From: Rappaport israeli
GTDB lineage: Bacteria; Pseudomonadota; Gammaproteobacteria; Cardiobacteriales; Cardiobacteriaceae
Reading direction: 5' to 3'
NCBI RefSeq assembly: GCF_001888055.1
Contig: NZ_LXHZ01000022.1
Location: 124,001-188,000, forward strand
Length of the DNA stretch: 64,000 nt
The stretch's first letter is position 1, and every line of letters starts with the position of its first letter. Below the pieces are notes generated by a model. The model saw only the letters and a list, made by a program, of their open reading frames with translations, had not been told where the DNA came from and did no database searches. A program made the position numbers and the translations under genes. Positions 1-6,650 of this stretch are shown piece after piece.

Positions 1-1
1 C

Positions 2-190
2 TTGCTCGGCGGACAAGCGTGGTTTGACTCATCACTCAATCCCAAAGAGACGCTACGCGACGGCAAATTGACTATCAGTTACGACTACACGCCAGTGCCG
101 CCGCTCGAACAGCTCGAATTTATCCAAAAAATCACCGACGTTTATCTAGTCGACTTTGCCCGCCGAATTGAAGCTGGCACCCATTTTTAA
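2..190 (+). CDS. Phage tail sheath protein, C-terminal end (P2 FI-like), partial
   Basis: This is the 3' end of a gene that begins before the window. The last 62 residues carry the conserved C-terminal stretch of contractile tail sheath proteins, around [17 protein letters not shown] and [10 protein letters not shown]. In P2-like phages the sheath polymerises around the tail tube and contracts to drive it through the envelope. It is followed 9 bases later by the tube gene, the P2 FI-FII order. The first codon in the window is TTG, but the reading frame very probably continues upstream. Confidence 0.85.
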   Translation: MLGGQAWFDSSLNPKETLRDGKLTISYDYTPVPPLEQLEFIQKITDVYLVDFARRIEAGTHF

Positions 191-199
191 GGAGCGATT

Positions 200-709
200 A
201 TGTTACCCAAACTCATTAAAGACGCGATTTTATCGGTCGACGGCCACGGCTACGCTGGTCGCATTAAGTCTATCCAATGGCCAAAGCTCGCGCGCAAATT
301 TGAAGAGTACCGTGCAGGCGGTATGCACGGCCCCGTCGAGGTCGATCTCGGCGGCGAGAAAATGGAGATGGAGTTTGAGCTCGACGAGCAATCGGCTGAA
401 TTACTGCGCCTATGGGGTGCGTGTAGCGCGACCGCCGTGCGCTTTAGGATCAACGCCAGCGCGGAGAGCGACAATCCAGATTGCAATGGCAACGCCATCG
501 AAGTGGTTTGCCTCGGACGCCTTCGCGAAATTGACCCAGGTCAATACCAGCCAGGTGAAATCCAAACCGCGAAATACGGCGTCGCAGTGACAACGCTCAC
601 CTATCGCCTAGACGGTGAGACGCTAATCGACATCGACAACGCCAACAATATTTTAGTTGTCAATGGCGTTGATCTGCTAGAGAAGCGCCGCGAACACCTG
701 CGCATGTAA
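200..709 (+). CDS. Phage major tail tube protein (P2 FII-like)
   Basis: The 169-residue product has the length and sequence character of P2 gpFII, which forms the inner tail tube. The opening MLPKLIKDAILSVDG and the central EYRAGGMHGPVEVDLG resemble the tube family. An AAGGAG-type ribosome site precedes the ATG. It lies between the sheath end and the E genes, as in P2. The frame is intact, so this part of the tail module has not decayed visibly. Confidence 0.9.
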   Translation: MLPKLIKDAILSVDGHGYAGRIKSIQWPKLARKFEEYRAGGMHGPVEVDLGGEKMEMEFELDEQSAELLRLWGACSATAVRFRINASAESDNPDCNGNAIEVVCLGRLREIDPGQYQPGEIQTAKYGVAVTTLTYRLDGETLIDIDNANNILVVNGVDLLEKRREHLRM

Positions 710-728
710 TTAACAAAAGGAGCCAATT

Positions 729-1022
729 ATGAACAAAACCATCACCCTAAACACGCCACTCAAATCAGGCAATAAAACCATCAGCGAATTTGAACTGCGC
801 GAGCCCAAAGCGGGCGAGCTACGCAACATCAAGCTATTTGACGTTATGCAGATGGACAGTGCCGCTTATATTGAGCTACTGCCGCGCATCACCACCCCTA
901 CCTTGACCAAGGCGCAGGTCGCAGACATGAGCCTCGCCGACTTAATGCAAACCATGACAGCAGTCGCGGAATGGTTTGCGGGAAAGCCGAGCGACACGCA
1001 GGAGGATATCCCGCAGACGTAA
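729..1022 (+). CDS. Phage tail assembly chaperone E (P2 gpE-like)
   Basis: A 97-residue protein opening MNKTITLNTPLKSGNKTISEF, typical of P2-like gpE, a tail assembly chaperone made before the tape measure protein. A strong AAAAGGAG ribosome site precedes it. Its 3' part overlaps a second frame encoding the E' extension, and a slippery heptamer lies in phase within it at 980-986. As in P2 and lambda, the short form should be the major product and the frameshifted form the minor one. Confidence 0.85.
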   Translation: MNKTITLNTPLKSGNKTISEFELREPKAGELRNIKLFDVMQMDSAAYIELLPRITTPTLTKAQVADMSLADLMQTMTAVAEWFAGKPSDTQEDIPQT

Positions 1023-1156
1023 TGCAAGCCTGGGCAGATATCAATATTGTGTTTGGCGGCGGTTGGCCGCCAAGCGAAATGGACAATATGACCCTAGATG
1101 AGCTTGTGAGCTGGTGGTATATCGCACGCCAACGCCATAAAATGGATAATAGTTAA
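729..1156 (+). CDS. E+E' fusion made by -1 ribosomal frameshift
   Basis: The frame overlapping the end of E, one base back, encodes a peptide with IVFGGGWPPSEMDNMTLDEL, the signature of the P2 GpE' family (usually a WPPSEMxxM motif). At 980-986 the sequence reads G GGA AAG in the E frame, a canonical X XXY YYZ slippery heptamer and the same one used by lambda gpG/gpGT. Slippage there joins 86 codons of E to 56 codons of E', a 142-residue product. The ATG at 971 in the E' frame has no clear ribosome site, so frameshifting is the better explanation. The stop overlaps the next start (TAATG). Confidence 0.75.
980..986 (+). promoter_or_regulatory. Programmed -1 frameshift slippery heptamer GGGAAAG
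   Basis: GGGAAAG lies in phase as G|GGA|AAG within the E gene. Slipping back one base lets both tRNAs re-pair (GGG and AAA) and continues into the E' frame. Position, phase and phage context all fit the conserved tail-chaperone frameshift. Confidence 0.75.
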
Positions 1157-1410
1157 TGTCAGATCTCAATATTAATGTACAACTGCGCGCGTTTGACCGC
1201 ATGAGCAGGCAATTTGCAAATATCCGCCAAGCTAGCGACAAACTAACCCGCAAATTTGATCAGGCGCGAGGTAAATTAGGTGCGTTAAACCAGCATTTAA
1301 AAGACGTTGAGGCAATGCGCAAGCACCGCGCCGCACTGGCGCAGAACGGGCAAGCGCTGACCGAAATGCGCGAGCGCGCCCGACGCTCACGCACCAGATT
1401 ATACGATTAG
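1156..1410 (+). pseudogene. Tail tape measure protein remnant (84 codons)
   Basis: The position between E/E' and U is that of the tape measure gene, which in P2-like phages usually encodes 700 or more residues. Only 84 codons remain. The start MSDLNINVQLRAFDRMSRQF resembles the N-terminus of such proteins, and the rest is charged and helical. The gene ends 8 bases before the next start, so the bulk has been deleted. A phage with this tail could not set a normal tail length, so the tail module is most likely non-functional or reduced. The small product could still be made, since the frame is open. Confidence 0.65.
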
Positions 1411-1418
1411 GAACCACT

Positions 1419-1850
1419 ATGTTAATGATTTATGGTTTATTTGTGTTTAGCGTTGATACCGCCCCATTTGACCGTATCGAGCGCGACACAAGCTGGCGAT
1501 GGCCAAGCAATAACCGCACCGGCGCAGATATCGTCTATCAATACACTGGGCGCGGCGAGGACACGATAAGCTTAAGCGGTGTATTAATGCCCGAGATAAG
1601 CGGCGGACCCGTTAATTTAGATATGCTACGGCGCATGGGCGATCGTGGCGAGCCTTACTTATTGATGGGCGGCAATGGCGATATTTATGGTTACTATATT
1701 ATTGAGCAATTGCGCGAGGGCAGGTCATATTTACTCGCCGATGGCACCGCACAAAAAATAGAGTTTACCTTAACGCTCAAGCGCTACGCTGGCAATGAGC
1801 AATTTGGGTTGCTCGCCCCACTATTACCACTGCTCACGAGGCTATTTTAA
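1419..1850 (+). CDS. Phage tail protein U (P2 gpU-like)
   Basis: 143 residues with the gpU family pattern: MIYGLFVFSVDTAPFDRIER at the N-terminus and a later GDRGEPYLLMGGNGDIYG. In P2 gpU acts in tail completion at the head-proximal end. It starts shortly after the tape measure remnant and is followed by D, the standard order. The ATG at 1419 or the one two codons later could be used. The frame is intact. Confidence 0.88.
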   Translation: MLMIYGLFVFSVDTAPFDRIERDTSWRWPSNNRTGADIVYQYTGRGEDTISLSGVLMPEISGGPVNLDMLRRMGDRGEPYLLMGGNGDIYGYYIIEQLREGRSYLLADGTAQKIEFTLTLKRYAGNEQFGLLAPLLPLLTRLF

Positions 1851-2820
1851 TGACGCTACTTACCAGCTGACAATCAATGGTAACCCCATCGAGCTACGCA
1901 ACCGCTTGCTCAATATGCAAGTCGTCGACAAAGATGGCATGGAGGCCGACCAACTCACACTTGATATTGACGACGCCGACGGCAGCGTCGAAATCCCAAG
2001 CAAAGGCGTGGTTGTGGGCGTGACATTTGGCTATAACTGGCACTCGCGCTATATCGGCACATTTGTCGTTGACGAGGTTAGCCACCACGGGCCACCAGAC
2101 GTCTTGACTATCCGTGCGAGTAGCGCAGATTTCCGCCGGTCCTTGCTTGAGGAGCGCGAGATCAGCTATCACGCCACCACCCTTGGCGCCATCATTGGAT
2201 CAGTCGCTGCGCGCAATACACTTGAGTCCGCTATAAACGGTGATTTAGCATCAATAACTATTGAGCATTTAGACCAAACCAACGAGTCCGATGCTAATCT
2301 CATCTCACGCTTAGCTGTCGAGCATGACGCGGTCGGCACCGTCAAAGACGGGCGCCTTGTTTTTATCCCGCGCGCCAGTGGTAAAACCGCCAACGGCCAG
2401 GCACTGCCCGTAGTCACTATCGAGCGCAGCGCAGGCGACACGCACGAGTACAGCGATGCAGACCGCGACGAACGCGTCACGGGCGTCATTGCTTATTATC
2501 AAGACAAAAAAAAAGGTCGACGCAAAAAAGTCACGGTTGGCAGTGATGGTTACTGTCGCCACTTAAAACAAACATACAACAGCGAAAAAGAGGCGCGCGA
2601 AGCCGCCGCAGGCAAATTTAAACGCATCCAAACGCGCTCGCGCAAGCTCACCATCAACCTCGCCATCGGTCGCCCCGAGCTTATCGCAGAGCTGCCCATC
2701 ATCACCCGTGGTTACAAGCCACAAATTGACCAAATACACTGGTTTGCCGCCGAAATCACCCACACGCTCAACGAAAAAGGCTTAACAACATCGATACGAT
2801 GCGAAGAAATGCAAAAATAA
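1795..2820 (+). CDS. Phage late control / tail protein D (P2 gpD-like)
   Basis: The product carries the gpD pattern, with YQLTINGNPIELRNRLLNMQV then MEADQLTLDIDDADG near its start. In P2 gpD is a baseplate hub protein. The frame opens at 1795, 56 bases inside gene U, which adds an atypical N-terminus. The natural start would be the ATG at 1850 overlapping the U stop (TAATG), but that ATG runs into TGA after six codons. One missing base just after it would explain this, so the 5' end is probably frameshifted. From about 1852 onward the protein looks complete, near 320 residues. Confidence 0.82.
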   Translation: MSNLGCSPHYYHCSRGYFNDATYQLTINGNPIELRNRLLNMQVVDKDGMEADQLTLDIDDADGSVEIPSKGVVVGVTFGYNWHSRYIGTFVVDEVSHHGPPDVLTIRASSADFRRSLLEEREISYHATTLGAIIGSVAARNTLESAINGDLASITIEHLDQTNESDANLISRLAVEHDAVGTVKDGRLVFIPRASGKTANGQALPVVTIERSAGDTHEYSDADRDERVTGVIAYYQDKKKGRRKKVTVGSDGYCRHLKQTYNSEKEAREAAAGKFKRIQTRSRKLTINLAIGRPELIAELPIITRGYKPQIDQIHWFAAEITHTLNEKGLTTSIRCEEMQK

Positions 2821-2993
2821 TGAGATTAGCCCTTAAAGTATTCAGCACGCGCGCTAATGACAGCGGATTATGGTCTGATAAGTTAATTGAGCGGCAATTG
2901 GACCACAGACCACGCGACGACGCTGGCGTCTATGACAAATCGGAGCAGATTGACGACAGACGCAGACTAATGGCCGGGTACGGGCAAACCTAA
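2820..2993 (+). pseudogene. Tyrosine integrase C-terminal remnant
   Basis: Translated from 2820 this stretch reads like the end of a P4-type phage integrase: a segment around SGLWSDKLIERQLDH, then GVYDKSEQIDDRRRLMAGYG, matching the usual pattern of IERQLAH, an AYNRAEY-like tyrosine segment and ERRxMMQxW. The catalytic Tyr would lie in GVYDK. Only about 57 codons remain and there is no N-terminal part. It follows gene D directly, where P2 would have ogr and the attachment site, so it may mark an old phage-phage junction. Confidence 0.5.
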
Positions 2994-3069
2994 ATTCGAC
3001 TGGTCATCCGTGGATTGGCGCGATAATAACCGCGCCATCGCCGAGCAGCTCGGCCAATATATTATCTAA
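2965..3069 (+). pseudogene. Fragment with an FDWSSVDWRDNNRAIAEQLG motif
   Basis: In a different frame from the integrase scrap, and closed upstream by a stop at about 2970, the sequence encodes GKPKFDWSSVDWRDNNRAIAEQLGQ and then stops. Phage and mobile-element proteins with a small helix-turn-helix often begin with a K(F/Y)DWSSVDW motif. There is no start and no further coding, so it is a decayed fragment of unknown parent. Confidence 0.35.
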
Positions 3070-3476
3070 GTTTTATCAATAACATCAGGAAATTTAACAC
3101 GAGCGTTAGCTTCCTCTTTATCTGCTAAATCACCATGCCACCATAGCGCAAATCCTATATACATCATTGAAAAAAGCACCAACATTGGCGTTAACGCATA
3201 GTATAAAAATAGTCTGTTTTTAACTTTAGATATATGTTTTTTGTCATCAGGTGATAATTCCTCGCCTGACTGATATTCTGTTTCCATCACGTTTTTAGAT
3301 TCGGCGTCATAATGCATATCACGGTTTGCTGGATACGTGAAGGTGACTAAAAAAGCGCAGGCTAGAAAAAAAACAAATAAAAATTTATACCAAAGAGCAT
3401 TCTTGCGCTTCTGAATATAATCTTTGCGCCGATAAACTACCAGCTCCTGTATCAACCCAACATCCTCCGATGTCAT
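3066..3476 (-). CDS. Small membrane protein of the lysogenic cassette, unknown function
   Basis: 136 residues with two hydrophobic segments, near residues 31-48 (FLFVFFLACAFLVTF) and 93-112 (LFLYYALTPMLVLFSMMYIGF), separated by a charged loop. I do not recognise a family. It lies in the leftward group downstream of the prophage repressor, where phages often carry genes that alter the lysogen, such as superinfection exclusion. That role is inferred from position only. Base composition is AT-richer than the tail genes. Confidence 0.55.
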   Translation of the reverse strand: MTSEDVGLIQELVVYRRKDYIQKRKNALWYKFLFVFFLACAFLVTFTYPANRDMHYDAESKNVMETEYQSGEELSPDDKKHISKVKNRLFLYYALTPMLVLFSMMYIGFALWWHGDLADKEEANARVKFPDVIDKT

Positions 3477-3556
3477 GTGATTTGAGATGATGATTTGATG
3501 AATCCCGCCCGAGATTGTTGAGTTATTTATATCGCCGACTTTATTGCCATATCCGT

Positions 3557-3865
3557 CTACCGTAATATTTCACCAGTATCTAAATCAACCAGACGTTGAA
3601 TATTGCGTAGCTTAAATGTACGCATATCATCCGCTTTTTCGCACCATGATTGGAGTATCGTGTCACCGCGTTTATTTGTTTCCGTGTACAGCAGCTTAAT
3701 CGTCCGCTCGGTGATGTTGCCGTGGAAATCCTCATACACCATCTGGTAGCGATGTCCAACCTCTAACGCTCCATTCAGATGCTCGTATGAAACGCGTTCA
3801 ACATCATCGTCCAACAAGCCCTCAGCACGCAATTCTGCTTCCGCGATGCGATACTGCTCCTTCAT
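3557..3865 (-). CDS. WYL-like domain protein, unknown function
   Basis: 102 residues. The C-terminal part has the pattern of WYL-type regulatory modules: a strand with YEDFHGNITERTIKLLY, then TILQSWCEKADDMRTFKLRNIQRL and a terminal DTGEIL. WYL modules are found in regulators of mobile-element and defence genes. No DNA-binding domain accompanies it. It belongs to the leftward cassette between two small membrane proteins. The assignment is by sequence pattern and is moderate at best. Confidence 0.45.
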   Translation of the reverse strand: MKEQYRIAEAELRAEGLLDDDVERVSYEHLNGALEVGHRYQMVYEDFHGNITERTIKLLYTETNKRGDTILQSWCEKADDMRTFKLRNIQRLVDLDTGEILR

Positions 3866-3889
3866 CCATTCACTAGGTTCATCTGGCGT

Positions 3890-4375
3890 CTACTTAGGCG
3901 CAAATAGTGAGCCAATAATTGCCAATGCAACAAGCACAGCAAGCAGCGCCACCCACCAAGCTAAGATGCCTTCTGTCCATAAAATAACCCCTGCAACGAT
4001 AACCAAAATGGAAATAACGCCACCGATAGTTTCTATCGTTTTATTTTTATTGTCGCGCTTTCCACCTGATGGGCTGTGTTGCTGATGGCTAACTGGTTTG
4101 GTTTTGTTTGAATGACTAGGCGACTCCGCGCTATATTTATTACTGCTAAGATGGACTTCATCTATGTATTGTCTTGCTTCGGTCTTGATGAGCACAATGC
4201 GTCGAATCACAAACCAGACGACCCATGGGATAACGATAAAAGCACCAGCAATAGCGATTATTGACTTTATGCTAATTTGTCCTTCTTCCATTGGAGGTGC
4301 AATTAACAATGCAAATACAACAAATAATGTCCACAACCACAGAATAAAATAAAGAGCTTTTTTAACGGCATTCAT
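3890..4375 (-). CDS. Membrane protein of the lysogenic cassette, unknown function
   Basis: 161 residues with hydrophobic segments near 8-26, 38-61, 118-132 and 137-157, separated by a polar, Ser/His/Lys-rich loop. The start ATG (4375) overlaps the repressor stop by 4 bases, so it is translationally coupled to the repressor and should be expressed in the lysogen. Such genes often affect superinfection or host traits, but no family motif is visible. Confidence 0.55.
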   Translation of the reverse strand: MNAVKKALYFILWLWTLFVVFALLIAPPMEEGQISIKSIIAIAGAFIVIPWVVWFVIRRIVLIKTEARQYIDEVHLSSNKYSAESPSHSNKTKPVSHQQHSPSGGKRDNKNKTIETIGGVISILVIVAGVILWTEGILAWWVALLAVLVALAIIGSLFAPK

Positions 4376-4932
4376 TTATCGTTTCCATTTTGTTTTATGC
4401 CGCCAATAAATGATCCTGAAATATTACCAATGCTATTTCCACCTTGTTTGATTTGACTATCACGGGTCATTAGTACGTTCAGCGCCGCATTGCGAACCAA
4501 TAGTGGCGCGTTTTGCCACAGCTCGAGTAGTTCGCTCTGTTCTTGAGTCAGCCCGTTTTGCTGGCGACTTCCTGTCAACAATTCAATGATATTTTGCTTG
4601 AGGCGCAACTTTTCTCTAGGTTGCTCGCTAGATTGTTCGATCATAAACAAATCAAATACCGCCTGCCGATATGCTGGACTGGCTTTTTCAAAAAAATCTA
4701 ATAAGTTGAGTTGATTATGATCCAAGTCAGTCCCGTCACGTTCACCAGTGATGAGGTATTTGATATCTGCGCCCATTCTGGAAATCTTCATCAAATATTC
4801 AGAATCTGGCCGTCTTTCTTCTTTTTCGTAGCTTCGTTGCGTTTTTCGTGTGACTCCCAATTCTGATGCAAGCCCTTCTTGTGTGAGGTTTTTTTTAACT
4901 CTAAACGCTTTTAACCGCTCTCCAAAAGACAC
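4372..4932 (-). CDS. Prophage repressor, XRE-family helix-turn-helix
   Basis: The N-terminus has a lambda-repressor-type helix-turn-helix: ERLKAFRVKKNLTQEGLASELGVTRKTQRSYEKEERRPDSEYL, continuing into a segment typical of prophage regulators (ADIKYLITGER). The rest is helical without a recognisable LexA-like peptidase motif, so induction by self-cleavage is not indicated. I chose the GTG at 4932 because AAAAAGGG lies about 10 bases upstream. A TTG at 4962 would add ten residues. The gene is divergent from the early operon, with operator-like repeats between them, so it probably represses that operon and itself. Confidence 0.8.
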   Translation of the reverse strand: MSFGERLKAFRVKKNLTQEGLASELGVTRKTQRSYEKEERRPDSEYLMKISRMGADIKYLITGERDGTDLDHNQLNLLDFFEKASPAYRQAVFDLFMIEQSSEQPREKLRLKQNIIELLTGSRQQNGLTQEQSELLELWQNAPLLVRNAALNVLMTRDSQIKQGGNSIGNISGSFIGGIKQNGNDK

Positions 4933-4949
4933 TTTATTTACCCTTTTTC

Positions 4950-4978
4950 TTGACGGGTACAAAATTACCCTTTATAGT
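4950..4978 (+). promoter_or_regulatory. Early (pR-like) promoter with operator in its spacer
   Basis: TTGACG at 4950-4955 and TATAGT at 4973-4978 are separated by 17 bases, a near-consensus sigma-70 promoter reading into the early operon. Inside the spacer GGGTA (4955-4959) and TACCC (4966-4970) form an inverted repeat. A further TTACCCTTT (4938-4946) repeats the one at 4965-4973. A repressor bound here would block the promoter and could also control the divergent repressor gene. Confidence 0.65.
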
Positions 4979-5089
4979 TACTCTCACGCTTACTAGTAAG
5001 CATAAATTTAAAGGCGGTGCAGTCGCCAGTCGCCAAACTTCAGACTGCACCTTTTGCGCTTAACGTAGCGCTAACTGTGAGGATTATAT

Positions 5090-5278
5090 ATGAATCTTAA
5101 AGATTTAACACCCCCACCGCCACGCATGGCACCGCCTGTGATGGTGCGCGTGACCGAACTTGACCGCGAGCAACTCAAGCAACTTGCCGATAAATACAAT
5201 TTACCTATGTCGCGCATCGCTTACTTTGCTATTCGTCAACTCCTTAACGAGGAGTTTGACAGGGGTGGCGCACAATGA
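5090..5278 (+). CDS. Small ribbon-helix-helix-like DNA-binding protein (Cro position)
   Basis: 62 residues. After a Pro-rich start, the segment MVRVTELDREQLKQLADKYNLPMSRIAYFAIRQLL has the strand-helix-helix layout of the ribbon-helix-helix class. A GTGAGGA ribosome site precedes the ATG. As first gene of the rightward operon, opposite the repressor, it sits where Cro-like or Arc-like antagonists lie. Function is inferred from position. Confidence 0.65.
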   Translation: MNLKDLTPPPPRMAPPVMVRVTELDREQLKQLADKYNLPMSRIAYFAIRQLLNEEFDRGGAQ

Positions 5279-5580
5279 ACAGCATAAAAGATTGTGACGC
5301 AACTAAAACGTTGCAACGCCATTTGCTCTGCATTGAGCCCAAGCAACTAGCAAGCGAGCTGGGCATTGATCAATCCGCTGTTTCGCGTATCCGCAACGGC
5401 GAGCGTGGTTTAAAAACTGATGAAATCATCAAGGTCCTGTCGATGCAGTCGTCTGCATTTGCGCGAGGACTATTGATTACGCCCGCAGGCGCGATGACTG
5501 TGTCACGCGATGAGCTCATCGCACTGCGCTCGCTTGCACGTAAATATTTGGCGTCAGAAGACGCAGGCGGTGACGCATGA
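5275..5580 (+). CDS. Helix-turn-helix regulator of the early operon
   Basis: 101 residues with a clear helix-turn-helix at about 23-50 (QLASELGIDQSAVSRIRNGERGLKTDEII). The start overlaps the previous stop (ATGA), indicating translational coupling. The place and size recall CII-type regulators of temperate phages, but no specific family is assigned. It is coupled in the same way to the small gene that follows. Confidence 0.68.
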   Translation: MNSIKDCDATKTLQRHLLCIEPKQLASELGIDQSAVSRIRNGERGLKTDEIIKVLSMQSSAFARGLLITPAGAMTVSRDELIALRSLARKYLASEDAGGDA

Positions 5581-5744
5581 AAATGACTCATCAACATTTG
5601 CTCTACCGTATGCGTCGGATAAGGAAAATATTGGCGATTATCTGTATGTATGGATTATTAGCATTAATCGCGATTGATGTTTTTGCCCCACAAGGTCAGT
5701 TGGCCTCGGTCAAGGTCGTTGTTGAACAGGGAGGTGGAAAATGA
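5577..5744 (+). CDS. 55-residue single-pass membrane protein
   Basis: A short reading frame with overlapping ATGA junctions at both ends, strong evidence that it is a real gene of the operon. It opens MKMTHQHLLYRMRRIRK, followed by a hydrophobic span (ILAIICMYGLLALIAIDVF, about residues 18-36) and a polar tail ending in EQGGGK. The positive N-terminus suggests an N-in orientation. Function unknown. Confidence 0.6.
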   Translation: MKMTHQHLLYRMRRIRKILAIICMYGLLALIAIDVFAPQGQLASVKVVVEQGGGK

Positions 5745-6082
5745 ATTTAAACTATACTTTAGCCCTACCACCTACGCTTAAATCGCTGTCCGATGCTATT
5801 AAATTAACAAAATCACAATTCCGCCATCTAATGCCGGGATGGATTTATGTCCCATATACCATCGAATTATCAGATGAGAGTAATGCAAGATTTGCGCTAG
5901 TAAAGAGAAATATAGTTGGAAAATCTTGGGAAAAAATACCCACAATTGCAATTGAGTTTACCAGTAATACTTGCAAAGTATCAGCAGATGACTGCTACAC
6001 CGATGATGATATAGCAAAGGCCCTAGACGCTTTTATTACTGCAATGGGCGATCTAATACAACGAGGTCATGATGAAGATTAA
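5741..6082 (+). CDS. Hypothetical prophage protein, 113 residues
   Basis: Soluble, mixed alpha/beta in appearance, preceded by a strong GGGAGGTGG ribosome site and overlapping the previous stop. It overlaps the next start by 14 bases. I do not recognise a family. Its place between the regulators and the zinc-finger protein suggests a role in early phage functions. Confidence 0.6.
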   Translation: MNLNYTLALPPTLKSLSDAIKLTKSQFRHLMPGWIYVPYTIELSDESNARFALVKRNIVGKSWEKIPTIAIEFTSNTCKVSADDCYTDDDIAKALDAFITAMGDLIQRGHDED

Positions 6083-6650
6083 GCGTTTGCCCTGCCCTGC
6101 CTGTGGCGCGCCAACGCGTATACACGGCAGTCGTGCACAGCATCAACGATTACGGCGTGCTTATGCGCAATGCACTAATTATATGTGTAGCGCTAGTTGG
6201 TTGTTACAAATAGAAGTTACACGTGTAGCAAGCCCTAGTTCCGATTTATTTAAGACAACAATCCGCCCGAGCGTCCCTCAAAGCGACCCTTATGATTTAG
6301 CTAAAGATATGGCGCAGGAGTTTGTGTCAAGGGGTAATCCGAAGTGGACGCGAGATGAAACGTTGGCACAATGCGTCCAATATTTGCTCACGCACATTGA
6401 CCTAATTAGTCGATCATCTGCTGAGATGATATCAGCGCAGGCTATCGCAAACTACGAGAGTCGTTTTATCAATCAATGGCATATTAATATTGATAATAGT
6501 ACGAGTAATGTGCTGATTGTTAATCGTCATCCAACACCAAATGAACAGTTAAATGGACGTGGACACGAACAGCGTGTGATTAGTTTGCGCGAATTGGTTG
6601 AGTTTATCAATGCGCGTGATCAACAAGACGAGCAGGGTGATTTGATATGA
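6069..6650 (+). CDS. Zinc-finger protein with Ogr/Delta-like N-terminus
   Basis: 193 residues. The N-terminal 46 residues carry CPACG and CTNYMCSASW separated by about 25 residues, the four-cysteine layout of the Ogr/Delta family that activates P2/P4 late genes. The rest (about 50-193) is not recognised. The start is either ATG of an ATGATG pair; the second fits the family better (MKIKRLPCPAC). Position in the early operon rather than beside gene D is unlike P2. It overlaps the primase gene by 4 bases. Confidence 0.6.
   Translation: MMKIKRLPCPACGAPTRIHGSRAQHQRLRRAYAQCTNYMCSASWLLQIEVTRVASPSSDLFKTTIRPSVPQSDPYDLAKDMAQEFVSRGNPKWTRDETLAQCVQYLLTHIDLISRSSAEMISAQAIANYESRFINQWHINIDNSTSNVLIVNRHPTPNEQLNGRGHEQRVISLRELVEFINARDQQDEQGDLI

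Noticed and set aside
971-1156. Independent start for the E' frame at ATG 971
   Set aside because: No ribosome site, and an in-phase slippery heptamer nine bases on explains expression better.
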